Notes under the pieces: generated by a model
Seen by the model: only the letters and a program-made list of their open reading frames with translations
Told to the model about the DNA's origin: nothing
Database searches by the model: none
Position numbers and translations under genes: made by a program
Shown: in pieces, positions 33,642 to 42,473 of the stretch
Layout of the letters: each line of letters begins with the position of its first letter
How positions within the stretch are numbered: position 1 is the stretch's first letter
DNA from: Bacteroidales bacterium
GTDB taxonomy: Bacteria; Bacteroidota; Bacteroidia; Bacteroidales; GCA-2748055
Reading direction: 5' to 3'
DNA length: 45,019 nt
Assembly (NCBI GenBank): GCA_020636775.1
Contig: JACJXF010000020.1
Coordinates: 1 to 45,019, forward strand

Positions 33642-34747
33642 TTTGTTTCTTTAATTGTCTGATTATCTGATATAAGAAACACTTTATGATCAATATTGAT
33701 TTCCTTAAGTATTTTTTTAAGGTGAGTGAAATTGGTGTCGCTTATAAAAATCTGTCCAAAAGTATTTTCCGCAACCAGTCGAATTATTTGCTCCACTCGG
33801 TTCAGGTCGAATTTATCAAAGATATCATCCAGTAAAAGAATAGGATTCAGATTACTGATGTTTTTTATAAAATCGAATTTTGCCAGCTTAAGTGCCACCA
33901 GAAAAGTCTTTTGTTGTCCCTGAGAGCCTGTCTTTTTAAGCGGGTAACCGGCAAGTTTCATTTCCAGATCGTCTTTATGAATGCCTGAAGTGGTATATTG
34001 CAGAATCATATCCTTTCGGAGTGACTCATTGAGCAGGGTTCTCATATCCTTTTCAAAAAGCTGACTCTCATAAATCAATTCGACCTCTTCTTTTTCCCCT
34101 GATATGGTTTTATAAAATGTTTCGAACACAGGAAGAAGTTTCTCAATAAAATCCTTTCTAGCCCTGAAAATCTCCTGTCCGTATGAAATCAGCTGCTCAT
34201 CCCAGACCTGAAGGTAATCCGGATCATATTTAGTTCCGGAATTGAATTCCTTTAGGATTTTATTTCTCTGCAAAAGAGCATGGTTATAATGGATAATATT
34301 TTCCAGGTAATTCCTGTCGAATTGGGCAATAACCGAATTTATAAACTTTCTCCTCTCCTCTCCGCCTTCCAGAATTAGACTGCTGTCGGAGGGAGAAATC
34401 ATAACCAGTGGAATCAGTCCGATATGCTCCGAAAGCTTTTGATAATCCTTTTTATTTCTCCGAAATTGTTTTCTTTTGTTTCTCTGGATTCCGCAATAAA
34501 TAAACTCATTCTTGCCTTCGCGCTCGAATTCACCCTGAATTACAGCAAAATCCTGCTCATGCCTGATATTCTGACTGTCGACCGCATTAAAATATGATTT
34601 TGCCAGGGAAAGATAATGAATGGCATCCATTAAATTTGTCTTCCCAACACCATTATCACCAACAAAACAGTTTATCCTCTCAGAGAAAGAGAACTCTGCC
34701 TGTTCATAATTCTTAAAATTAACTATCGATAATTTCCTAAGATGCAT
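33638..34747 (-). CDS. recF: DNA replication/repair protein RecF
   Basis: 369 residues. SMC-like ATPase with Walker A GDNGVGKTNLMDAIHYLSLAKS, RecF motif SPSDSSLILEGGEERRKFINSVIAQ, signature GSQGQQKTFLVALKLA and Walker B NPILLLDDIFDKFD followed by the D-loop. RecF with RecO/RecR loads RecA at single-strand gaps. Intact and of normal length. First gene of the recF-dciA pair; its upstream region holds the 9-bp tandem repeat at 34827. Confidence 0.97.
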   Translation of the reverse strand: MHLRKLSIVNFKNYEQAEFSFSERINCFVGDNGVGKTNLMDAIHYLSLAKSYFNAVDSQNIRHEQDFAVIQGEFEREGKNEFIYCGIQRNKRKQFRRNKKDYQKLSEHIGLIPLVMISPSDSSLILEGGEERRKFINSVIAQFDRNYLENIIHYNHALLQRNKILKEFNSGTKYDPDYLQVWDEQLISYGQEIFRARKDFIEKLLPVFETFYKTISGEKEEVELIYESQLFEKDMRTLLNESLRKDMILQYTTSGIHKDDLEMKLAGYPLKKTGSQGQQKTFLVALKLAKFDFIKNISNLNPILLLDDIFDKFDLNRVEQIIRLVAENTFGQIFISDTNFTHLKKILKEINIDHKVFLISDNQTIKETK

Positions 34748-34826
34748 ATTTTTTCATTTCTGCTTAAAGTTACAAAAACTTGGCGTTTAAATTTGGATTT
34801 TGCTTTTTCTAAAAGGGATTATTTGG

Positions 34827-34907
34827 GCGTTACGGTCGTTACGGACGTTACGGCTGTTACGGTCGTTACGGTCGTTACGGTCGTTACGGGTATTACGGGC
34901 CTTACGG
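34827..34907. repeat. Nine tandem 9-bp repeats with invariant TTACGG
   Basis: Nine consecutive 9-bp units each end in TTACGG; the first three bases vary (GCG, TCG, ACG, CTG, TCG, TCG, TCG, GTA, GCC). It lies between the starts of the divergent recF and TPR genes, with 79 bases to recF. A frame through it reads Val-Thr repeats but has no start context or homology and is not called as a gene. Confidence 0.9.
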
Positions 34908-34941
34908 TAGTGAAAGCTTGGCTGACAGAGTTAATTCAGCC

Positions 34942-34962
34942 TTCTAAATTCTAAATTCTAAA
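34942..34962. repeat. Three tandem 7-bp repeats TTCTAAA
   Basis: Three exact copies of TTCTAAA, followed by TTCA. It sits 30 bases before the -7 box of the TPR gene. Confidence 0.8.
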
Positions 34963-34991
34963 TTCATATCCCATAATTCACAAAAAACTAT

Positions 34992-34999
34992 TACATTTG
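34992..34999 (+). promoter_or_regulatory. -7 box of the TPR membrane protein gene
   Basis: TACATTTG matches TAnnTTTG perfectly, 39 bases before the ATG at 35039. No clear -33 element. Confidence 0.55.
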
Positions 35000-35038
35000 C
35001 GCTTGTTAAAAAAAAATTCTAAATAATAGCAGTAAAAA

Positions 35039-35725
35039 ATGTCCAGCAAAGAAAAAAAAGAACAGAAGGATGCCGGTTTTGAAGGCATAGAACAGGCTCT
35101 CACCCGCAGTGAAAGATTCATTGAGGAAAACCAGAAAACGCTAACATACATTGTTTCCGGATTAATTCTGGTAGTGCTTCTGTTTATTGGTGCCAAACGT
35201 TTCTATTACACACCGATGCAGGAAAACGCGACAAAGGAAATGTTTATGGCAGAGAAATTCTTCGAAAAAGATTCATTTAACCTTGCCCTGAACGGATATG
35301 GTACTTACCCGGGATTTCTGCAGATTATCGACGATTATGGTTTCTCAAAAGCAGCAAACCTTGCCAAATATTATGCAGGTGTTTGTTACCTCAATCAGGC
35401 TGATTACTCTAATGCCATAAGCTATCTGAATAAATTCAAAACCAAAGACCTACTTGTTGGTGCTGCAAAATACTCTTCACTGGGTGATGCATATTCAGGT
35501 GAAGGAAGCTACGACAAGGCAGCAAAAGCCTACCTTGAAGGAGCGAATAAATTTGAAAACAACTTCTCCAGCCCTATACTGCTTAAAAAAGCGGGTCTGG
35601 CTTTTGAAGAATTAAAAGAATATAAAAAAGCATTGGATACCTATTCCGAAATAAAGGAAAAATATCCTGAAAGTCAGGAAGGCAAAGAAATTGACAAATA
35701 CATTGCCAGGGTAGAAAACAGGTAA
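35039..35725 (+). CDS. TPR protein with N-terminal membrane anchor (YfgM-like)
   Basis: 228 residues. A charged cytoplasmic head (SSKEKKEQKDAGFEGIEQAL) precedes one membrane helix at about 36-57 (TYIVSGLILVVLLFIGAKRF), followed by a periplasmic part with TPRs at about 105-225 (AKYYAGVCYLNQADYSNAISYLNKF, SSLGDAYSGEGSYDKAAKAYLEGA, KAGLAFEELKEYKKALDTYSEIKEKYP). The architecture is that of YfgM, a SecYEG-associated chaperone partner in proteobacteria; orthology is not proven. Next gene is ribH, separated by a terminator. Confidence 0.82.
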   Translation: MSSKEKKEQKDAGFEGIEQALTRSERFIEENQKTLTYIVSGLILVVLLFIGAKRFYYTPMQENATKEMFMAEKFFEKDSFNLALNGYGTYPGFLQIIDDYGFSKAANLAKYYAGVCYLNQADYSNAISYLNKFKTKDLLVGAAKYSSLGDAYSGEGSYDKAAKAYLEGANKFENNFSSPILLKKAGLAFEELKEYKKALDTYSEIKEKYPESQEGKEIDKYIARVENR

Positions 35726-35757
35726 TCGAAAACCCTAGCATTTTAAATTCTTAAAAG

Positions 35758-35792
35758 TATCAGCAGATAATCCCTGCTGATATTTTTTTTTG
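35758..35792 (+). terminator. Intrinsic terminator after the TPR gene
   Basis: TATCAGCAG pairs with CTGCTGATA around a 7-base loop and is followed by a run of T residues. Confidence 0.88.
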
Positions 35793-35842
35793 TACTATTT
35801 TCGAAAATATTATCAAAACTTTTAATACCAGCAATTCAAACC

Positions 35843-36337
35843 ATGGCCAGTAATCTAAAAAACCTGTCGTCTTACGATCCCGGGAAAATACCGGATGCAT
35901 CTGATATGAAATTCGGAATCGTGGTTTCTGAATGGAATCAGGAGATTACATCATCGCTTCTTAAAGGGGCGCTTGACACTCTGCATAAACACGGAGCAAA
36001 AGACGAAAATATTGAAGTTCGTTGGGTTCCCGGAAGTTTTGAACTTACCCTGGGAGGACAGTTCTTTGCCGAATACCGCGATGTAGATGCGGTTTTATGT
36101 CTGGGTTGTGTTATTCAGGGGGAGACACGGCATTTCGACTTCATTTGCCAGGGTGTCAGTTATGGAATTACTGATTTAAACCTTAATAATAACATCCCTT
36201 TTATCTTTGGTGTTCTCACAACGGATACTCAGCAACAGGCGGTTGACAGGTCGGGAGGCAGGCATGGTAACAAAGGTGATGAAGCAGCCATAACCGCAAT
36301 TAAAATGGCCGCACTCCAGAGAGAGATGGAGAACTGA
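35843..36337 (+). CDS. ribH: 6,7-dimethyl-8-ribityllumazine synthase
   Basis: 164 residues. Penultimate enzyme of riboflavin synthesis, joining the ribityl-aminouracil and dihydroxybutanone phosphate. Seen: FGIVVSEWNQEITSSLLKGALDTL, VRWVPGSFELTLGGQFFA, DAVLCLGCVIQGETRHFDFICQGVSYGITDLNL, PFIFGVLTTDTQQQAVDRSGGRHGNKGDEAAITAIKMA. The catalytic His follows GETR (GETRHFDF). The enzyme assembles as pentamers or 60-mers in the cytoplasm. No other rib gene is nearby; the gene ends 91 bases before a bidirectional terminator. Confidence 0.97.
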   Translation: MASNLKNLSSYDPGKIPDASDMKFGIVVSEWNQEITSSLLKGALDTLHKHGAKDENIEVRWVPGSFELTLGGQFFAEYRDVDAVLCLGCVIQGETRHFDFICQGVSYGITDLNLNNNIPFIFGVLTTDTQQQAVDRSGGRHGNKGDEAAITAIKMAALQREMEN

Positions 36338-36427
36338 AACCTTCTTCTTATTGGAAAATTGGTGATTCCTTGCTAAAGGAATACATCAGTGTTGGTTCAG
36401 GAATATTAAATGACAGTTTCTCATAAA

Positions 36428-36463
36428 AAAAGCAGGCTCCCTAAAGCCGGAAGCCTGCTTTTA
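36428..36463. terminator. Bidirectional terminator between ribH and yidC
   Basis: AAAAGCAGGCT and AGCCTGCTTTT form a perfect stem with A/T runs on both sides, suited to ending transcripts from ribH (plus) and yidC (minus). Confidence 0.88.
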
Positions 36464-36479
36464 TTATTATCGCCTGATA

Positions 36480-38345
36480 TTATTTCGGAAGTTTATATCC
36501 TCTTTGTTTGGCCATATCTTCAAGCTTTTGCTGAAAAGAGGATTTCTTACCTGTCGAAGCCTTAAGCTTTTTGGAATTCAGCTTTCTTAAAATAGCTTCT
36601 TCGTCAACCAGATATTTAAAAAGATAATTTTGCCCTATGGTTATTACGTTAGCCAGGAAATAGTAATAGGTAAGTCCGGCGGAAAAGCTGTTCAAAATCA
36701 GCATAAACATTACCGGCATCATGTACATCATGGTTTTCATGCCGGGCATACCTGTATCCGCTCCCGGGGTCTGACCACTCATTTTCATGGAAATAATGGT
36801 TGTTACCGTCATAAGAATGGTAAACAAACTAACATGGTCGCCATACATCGGGATGGTGAAAGGAAGATTTAAAATGGAGTCGTAGGTTGATAAATCGTGT
36901 GCCCAAAGGAAATGTTCCTGCCGAAGCTCAATGGATGTTGGGAAGAAGCGGAACATGGCATACAGAATAGGCATTTGCAATATCATGGGCAAACAACCTC
37001 CCATTGGATTAACACCAACCTTTTTGTATAATGCCATGGTAGCCTGCTGGCGTTCCATTGCCTTGTCCTTCGGTATTTTCTGATTTATTTCATCAATCTG
37101 AGGCTTAAGGACCCGCATCTTTGCCATCGACATATAGGACCGATATGTGAGAGGTAGAAGTGCTATCTTAATAATCAGAGTAAGTAAAAGGATAATTATT
37201 CCGTAATTTGAAATAAAATTATCGAGGAAATTGAAAATTGGGATAACAACATAGGCATTAATCCAGCGAATGATTGATCCTCCAATGGTAACCAGTTCTT
37301 CGAGTTTGAATCCTATTCGCTTTAACGACTGAAAAGCATTTGGACCAAAATAAAAATGCATTGGCATATTGAACTCATCTGTTCTGTTAAAAGGTACAGA
37401 AAGCTCAGCGCTGAATTTCCGGATATATTCATTTCCCTCCGGCTCCGGATCCATTTTCATATATCCACCCTCAAACGGACTCACATCTGAAATAAGAACC
37501 GAGGAGAAAAATTGCTGCTTAAATGCCAGCCATTGAATTTTTGTTGTCTCCGTAATATCCTGACTGTCCTTTGATCTGGGTTTGAATTTTTCAACTTCAC
37601 CATCATTGAACCTGTAGTAAAGATTAGTGTACTGAAGTTCATTTGCCCTTCCCATTTCCTGCTGGGGAGAATAAATTTCCCATTTCAGCTGAACATTATC
37701 GGTACGGTATTGATTCATACCCACCATTTTCACATCAAAATCAAGCAAATAACGGTCAGGATACAGTGTGTATGTATATTGGATATAGGCACCAGATGTA
37801 TCCACGGGTAATTTAAATGAGATACTTTTCTCAGCTTCAGTAACTATGATATCATCTGATTCCTCATCGGTTTCAAAAAACAAATCATTCGTTGTGATAC
37901 TCTTGCCATCAGAGAAAAATTCAAGACCAAGCAAACTGGAATCGCCCTGAAACAGCATCAATGGTTTCTGATCCCAGGTTTTATAATCCTTTAATTCCAC
38001 GCTATAGGGTCTGGCGCCTTCGTTTGAGAGAACAATTTTGACTTTATTGTTTTCCAGAGTATAAAATTTAGTTTTCCCTTCGGCATGACTTGCATATACA
38101 CCAAGCTTAGTCTCATTATCTACTTCCTTATTTTCTGCGACTGCTTCGGGCAGTTGTTTGGCAAGGCTGTCAAAATCGGCTGTTTTGGCTTTCGCCAGTT
38201 CTGCATTTAAAAGTTCTGCTGTTCGGGCAGAGTCGGCAAGTCTCTTCTGTTCAGCAATTTGTTCTTTGCTGGGTTTGGTAAGGAATGTGTAGCCTATTAA
38301 GATTCCGGCAATAATTATAATTCCTAAAATTGAATTTCTGTCCAT
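36480..38345 (-). CDS. yidC: Membrane protein insertase YidC
   Basis: 621 residues. N-terminal helix (ILGIIIIAGILIGYTFLT), a large periplasmic domain of about 330 residues (beta super-sandwich), then the insertase core: IILLLTLIIKIALLPLTYRSYMSMAKMR, MGGCLPMILQMPILYAMFRFFP, and TM segments around TILMTVTTIISMKMSGQ and MMYMMPVMFMLILNSFSAGLTYYYFLANV, ending in a basic tail (KKLKASTGKKSSFQQKLEDMAKQRGYKLPK) that can bind ribosomes. It inserts and folds inner-membrane proteins with or without SecYEG. Length fits Bacteroidota YidC. It lies 32 bases downstream of pyrG and is co-directional. Confidence 0.97.
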   Translation of the reverse strand: MDRNSILGIIIIAGILIGYTFLTKPSKEQIAEQKRLADSARTAELLNAELAKAKTADFDSLAKQLPEAVAENKEVDNETKLGVYASHAEGKTKFYTLENNKVKIVLSNEGARPYSVELKDYKTWDQKPLMLFQGDSSLLGLEFFSDGKSITTNDLFFETDEESDDIIVTEAEKSISFKLPVDTSGAYIQYTYTLYPDRYLLDFDVKMVGMNQYRTDNVQLKWEIYSPQQEMGRANELQYTNLYYRFNDGEVEKFKPRSKDSQDITETTKIQWLAFKQQFFSSVLISDVSPFEGGYMKMDPEPEGNEYIRKFSAELSVPFNRTDEFNMPMHFYFGPNAFQSLKRIGFKLEELVTIGGSIIRWINAYVVIPIFNFLDNFISNYGIIILLLTLIIKIALLPLTYRSYMSMAKMRVLKPQIDEINQKIPKDKAMERQQATMALYKKVGVNPMGGCLPMILQMPILYAMFRFFPTSIELRQEHFLWAHDLSTYDSILNLPFTIPMYGDHVSLFTILMTVTTIISMKMSGQTPGADTGMPGMKTMMYMMPVMFMLILNSFSAGLTYYYFLANVITIGQNYLFKYLVDEEAILRKLNSKKLKASTGKKSSFQQKLEDMAKQRGYKLPK

Positions 38346-38377
38346 TTAATAAAGTTTCAAATAATGATGAAGTTATG

Positions 38378-40003
38378 CTAGCTCGCCGGATGTTTTTCCA
38401 TATAATGCAAGGCAGCTGCAATAAAGTTAATAAAAAGCGGATGAGGATTCAGAACGGTACTGCGGTATTCCGGATGAAACTGGACTCCAATAAAAAACGG
38501 ATGGGCCGGCAGTTCCATGATCTCAACAAGCTGGCTGTCGGGATTAATACCGGAAGCAATCATACCATGTGATTCAAACTGAGCAAGGTAGTCGTTGTTA
38601 AATTCATAACGGTGACGGTGTCTTTCTCTTATGTGAACTTCCTTATATACTTTTGATGCAAGGGTTCCTTCCTTAATATCGCAGGGATATCCTCCAAGTC
38701 TCATGGTTCCTCCCTTTTCGGTAACGCCCTTTTGTTCTTCCATAAGGTCGATCACCGGGTGAGCGGTCATGCGTGTCATTTCCGTTGAATGAGCATCCTT
38801 CAGCTCCAGAATATTGCGGGCAAATTCAATAACGGCACATTGCATTCCAAGGCATATTCCCAGGTAAGGGACCTTATTTTCGCGCGCATACTGTACTGCC
38901 ATAATCTTACCCTCTATCCCCCTGTCGCCAAAACCCGGAGCAACAATAATACCATGATGACCCGACAGCAGTTCGGAGATATTCTCTGCAGTAACTGTTT
39001 CAGAATGGATACAATTCAGGCTGATTTTGGCCTCGTGGGTGGCACCGGCATGTGTAAGCGACTCTATAATGGATTTATAGGAATCCTGCAATTCCACATA
39101 CTTTCCAACCAGGGCAATACGGACGGTGGTTTTCGGGTTCTTAAGCCTTTTTACCATCGACTTCCACGGCTTTAGCTCCGGAGGATTACCTGCGGAAAGG
39201 TTTAACTTGCGAAGTACGGTCTCATCCAGTTTTTCATTCTGCATAAGCAGGGGAACCTCATAAATGGTTTTCACATCGATGGATTCCACAACCGAACCCA
39301 GTTCAACGTTACAGAACAGGGCTACCTTTTTACGAAGATCCTTATTTAATGTATGTTCTGTTCTGAGTACAAGAATATCAGGCTGCACCCCGTTTTCGAG
39401 CAATGCTTTAACGGAATGCTGTGTGGGTTTTGTTTTAAGCTCGCCGGATGCCGCAAGATAAGGAACCAGTGTAAGGTGGATAACCAGAGAGTTTCCTGCT
39501 CCGAGTTCCCATTTGAGCTGTCTGACGGATTCGATGTAGGGTAGCGATTCAATATCCCCTACCGTACCTCCTATTTCCGTGATTACCACATCATAGTTAT
39601 AGCGTGAGCCCAGCAATTTTATGCGGCGCTTGATCTCATCCGTAATATGAGGAATAACCTGAACCGTCTTGCCCAGGTAATCCCCTTTTCTTTCCTTATT
39701 GATAACCGACTGGTAAATGCGACCGGTGGTAACATTATTGGCCTGCGAGGTCTGAACATCCAGAAACCTTTCGTAATGACCCAGATCAAGATCCGTTTCA
39801 GCACCGTCGTCGGTTACGAAACATTCGCCATGTTCATAGGGATTGAGAGTACCCGGATCAATATTGATGTAAGGATCCAGTTTCTGAATGCTTACACTGT
39901 ATCCCCTGGCCTTCAGGAGTTTCCCAAGTGAAGCAGAGATAATGCCTTTTCCAAGTGAGGAAGTAACACCTCCGGTAACAAAAATATACTTAGTAGCGGA
40001 CAA
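38378..40003 (-). CDS. pyrG: CTP synthase
   Basis: 541 residues from TTG at 40003. No ATG exists upstream of the conserved N-terminus, so a TTG start is forced; this one gives (M)SATKYIFVTGGVTSSLGKGI as in relatives. A second TTG at 40030 would lie inside the putative -7 box. The amidoligase domain has the P-loop GGVTSSLGKGI, QKLDPYINIDPGTLNPYEHGECFVTDDGAETDLDLGHYERF and EIGGTVGDIES. The glutaminase domain has GICLGMQCAVIEFARN (nucleophile Cys) and VQFHPEYRS (His/Glu). It converts UTP to CTP with glutamine, the last step of pyrimidine nucleotide synthesis. First gene of a pyrG-yidC pair. Confidence 0.96.
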   Translation of the reverse strand: MSATKYIFVTGGVTSSLGKGIISASLGKLLKARGYSVSIQKLDPYINIDPGTLNPYEHGECFVTDDGAETDLDLGHYERFLDVQTSQANNVTTGRIYQSVINKERKGDYLGKTVQVIPHITDEIKRRIKLLGSRYNYDVVITEIGGTVGDIESLPYIESVRQLKWELGAGNSLVIHLTLVPYLAASGELKTKPTQHSVKALLENGVQPDILVLRTEHTLNKDLRKKVALFCNVELGSVVESIDVKTIYEVPLLMQNEKLDETVLRKLNLSAGNPPELKPWKSMVKRLKNPKTTVRIALVGKYVELQDSYKSIIESLTHAGATHEAKISLNCIHSETVTAENISELLSGHHGIIVAPGFGDRGIEGKIMAVQYARENKVPYLGICLGMQCAVIEFARNILELKDAHSTEMTRMTAHPVIDLMEEQKGVTEKGGTMRLGGYPCDIKEGTLASKVYKEVHIRERHRHRYEFNNDYLAQFESHGMIASGINPDSQLVEIMELPAHPFFIGVQFHPEYRSTVLNPHPLFINFIAAALHYMEKHPAS

Positions 40004-40027
40004 TTTTATTTTTTTAATTTCTGACCG

Positions 40028-40035
40028 CAAAGTAA
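40028..40035 (-). promoter_or_regulatory. Possible -7 box of pyrG-yidC
   Basis: Minus-strand TTACTTTG differs from TAnnTTTG at one position and lies 24 bases before the TTG start at 40003. Confidence 0.35.
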
Positions 40036-40196
40036 ATAATTTATTCGCAGACAGAGCAATTATAAGGGAAGAAAATGAAGAAAAGCTTTTATTAATTGTT
40101 TATATCGAACCACATAAAATTACTTCAGGCTGCTTCACTCCAGGTTCAGATTCTTTTATAAGGAATGCTTTATTAAGCTAACTTAGTTTTGAGCTG

Positions 40197-42269
40197 TTAA
40201 TCGATGTTTAGTTCATCAATGAATGTTATTTTTTCCTCGAGAATATGAATTGACTGCTTTGCATCTTCTATTTTCACCTGAAAATCCTTAAGCATGGATT
40301 CAGCATTCGAAGTATTTGCAAAAAAACCGATATTATTCTCCCATACGCCAATATCAGATTTTAATTGCTGAAGCTTCACCATATATTTTTCTCTTTCGAA
40401 CCGTATTTTAGAACCGGAATTTGGCTTTTGCAAAATAGCTTCAATACGATGACGGAACTTGATCATGCTCTTTTTTGATTCGTCAACATCAAGGCTTTCG
40501 AATTTCTTATTAATGGCTTCCCGGTATTGCTGCTGAAGCTCATCCTTTTTCTCATAAGGCACAAATCCGATATCTGTCCATTTTCTCTGATACTCCTGTA
40601 AACGCTTAAGGTCGGCATTGCCGTCATCCGTCTTTTGAAATGCTTCAATTTCCTTTAACAGAGCCAGTTTTTCCTCAAGGTTCTTTTCGAAAGTATTATC
40701 GATGGTTGAATAGAACTCTGTCTTTCTCGAGAAAAATTTATCGCAGGCATTTCTGAAGCGTTTCCATACCTGTTCAGAATTTTTCCGGGGAGCAGGACCT
40801 ATTTCCTTCCATTTCCGTTGCAGATGTATATAATCGTCAGTGGTTTTTTTCCAGTCGGTGCTGTCCTGCATAGCCTCCGCCTGAATACACAACTCCAGTT
40901 TACGCTGAAGATTTTGTGCCTGTTCAGCAAGATTCTGTGCATAAAACCCGCGTTTCTTCTCAAAGAAAGTATCGCAGGCATGTCTGAAACGTGTGTAAAT
41001 TTTATTATTTTCCTTTTTAGGGGCAAAGCCAATAGTCTTCCACACCTTTTGAATTTCAAGCATCTCATTAGTCCGCCGTACCCAGTCCTTGTGACTTTCA
41101 ATGGAGCTTGCAGCTATTTCTTCAGCCTTTTCGCAGAGAAGAACCTTAGATTCCAGATTCTTTTTCTGGCTTTCCTTTAGATCGTGGTAAAACTGCTGGT
41201 GTTTTTTATTTATTTTGGAGGTGGCTTCCTTGAAGCGTTCCCAAATTTCTGTCTGTTTGTCCTTGGGAATGGGACCAATCTCCCTCCAGAGCTCATGGTA
41301 TTTTTGCAGACTTGCAAATGCATTTACCACATTGGGTTCAAGCAGTAGTTTCTCAGCTTTTTCACAAAGCTCGATTTTGCTTTCCAGATTTTTCTTCAGA
41401 TCAAGGTCCCTGAGTTCCTTGTTTATTTTTATATAATCATAGAATTTCTCTACATGATGATGATAGGTATCCCAGATATCATTGACATTTTGCTGGGGAA
41501 TAGCCCCTATTTCTCTCCAGCGGTTCTGCAGTTCTCTGAATTCCTGGAAGGTTTTATTTATTGACTCCTCACTATTGACAAGTTCCTTGATCTCTTCAAT
41601 AATCTCCTGTCGCATGGCAAGGTTCTCCAGCTTGGCGTCGTCAAGACTCCGGTTGTATTCCATCCTGAGATCCCGGTATTTTCGGAGTAATTCAGATATT
41701 TTCTCCTCAAGAGGGTCAGAAGGGACTTCAAAATTCTCAGCTAATCCGCCTGAATCAACGAATTCCTTGCGCTTACTATCGTTCGCGGCCCGATGTCTTT
41801 TATAAAAATTTACTTTAATAGACTCAACATCCCTTCTAATTTCCTGAACAGGTTTAGAAGATAGTATTTCTTCAAGAATTTTAACCAGGTCTTCCTGACT
41901 CAGCAGGGAATAATTAATGATTTCAGGCTGAGGCTCCTGTTTTGAAACTTCTTCCCGGACAGATGATTTCTCAGCAACAGGTTCTTCACCCATTTGCTCA
42001 TCCATATCAGCAGAGACTTCATTGCTATCACCTGAATCTTCAGCTTCTTTTTCAGCAGGTTCCTGCTTCTTAACTGATTTGCCTGAAGATTTTGTTTTTG
42101 CCTTTTTGGGGGCAGGTTTCTTCTTAACAGGCTTTGCGGGAGTTTCAGCCGCATCAGCAGTTTCGTCAGACGCAATCTGATTTTCACCTGATTCAGTATT
42201 TTCAGTTTGGTTTTTTGCCTCACCGAATTGTTCGTCATGAACAGAGTTATCCTGGTCTTGTAAGTTCAT
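40197..42269 (-). CDS. DUF349 protein with five repeats and a Lys/Ala/Pro-rich N-terminus
   Basis: 690 residues, no signal peptide. Residues 1-110 are low complexity, with an acidic stretch and a Lys/Ala/Pro-rich histone-H1-like block (KPVKKKPAPKKAKTKSSGKS). The rest is mostly charged helices with five DUF349 repeats of about 70-75 residues, each marked by a W-x-x-I-G-x-x-P motif: RWREIGAIP, LWREIGPIP, VWKTIGFAP, KWKEIGPAP, KWTDIGFVP. The C-terminus is coiled coil (VKLQQLKSDIG, FQVKIEDAKQSIHILEEKITFIDEL). The family is widespread in Bacteroidota; its function is unknown. Possible nucleic-acid binding is an inference from the basic block only. Stands alone between pyrG and hsp20. Confidence 0.85.
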   Translation of the reverse strand: MNLQDQDNSVHDEQFGEAKNQTENTESGENQIASDETADAAETPAKPVKKKPAPKKAKTKSSGKSVKKQEPAEKEAEDSGDSNEVSADMDEQMGEEPVAEKSSVREEVSKQEPQPEIINYSLLSQEDLVKILEEILSSKPVQEIRRDVESIKVNFYKRHRAANDSKRKEFVDSGGLAENFEVPSDPLEEKISELLRKYRDLRMEYNRSLDDAKLENLAMRQEIIEEIKELVNSEESINKTFQEFRELQNRWREIGAIPQQNVNDIWDTYHHHVEKFYDYIKINKELRDLDLKKNLESKIELCEKAEKLLLEPNVVNAFASLQKYHELWREIGPIPKDKQTEIWERFKEATSKINKKHQQFYHDLKESQKKNLESKVLLCEKAEEIAASSIESHKDWVRRTNEMLEIQKVWKTIGFAPKKENNKIYTRFRHACDTFFEKKRGFYAQNLAEQAQNLQRKLELCIQAEAMQDSTDWKKTTDDYIHLQRKWKEIGPAPRKNSEQVWKRFRNACDKFFSRKTEFYSTIDNTFEKNLEEKLALLKEIEAFQKTDDGNADLKRLQEYQRKWTDIGFVPYEKKDELQQQYREAINKKFESLDVDESKKSMIKFRHRIEAILQKPNSGSKIRFEREKYMVKLQQLKSDIGVWENNIGFFANTSNAESMLKDFQVKIEDAKQSIHILEEKITFIDELNID

Positions 42270-42419
42270 AAAAGCCCATTTTTAGCCATAATACATACAA
42301 AAGACTAAATTACCTATTATATAAGGATTAACAAATCTTTTTTGATAATTTAAACTCTGGCAATATTAAATGAATCTTTTAGTAGCATAAAGCTACTCAC
42401 AGGTACATCGATAAAGTCT

Positions 42420-42454
42420 AAAAAAAAAGACCACCCGCAACATGCAGATGGTCT
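42420..42454 (-). terminator. Terminator of the Hsp20 gene
   Basis: Read on the minus strand, AGACCATC pairs with GGTGGTCT (one wobble) around a 10-base loop, followed by nine T residues. It starts 20 bases after the hsp20 stop. Confidence 0.85.
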
Positions 42455-42473
42455 CTCAAACCAAAACTAAAAT

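Noticed and set aside
34742..34954. Plus-strand frame with Val-Thr repeats
   Set aside because: It is produced by the 9-bp tandem repeat; no homology, and it starts at the recF start region.
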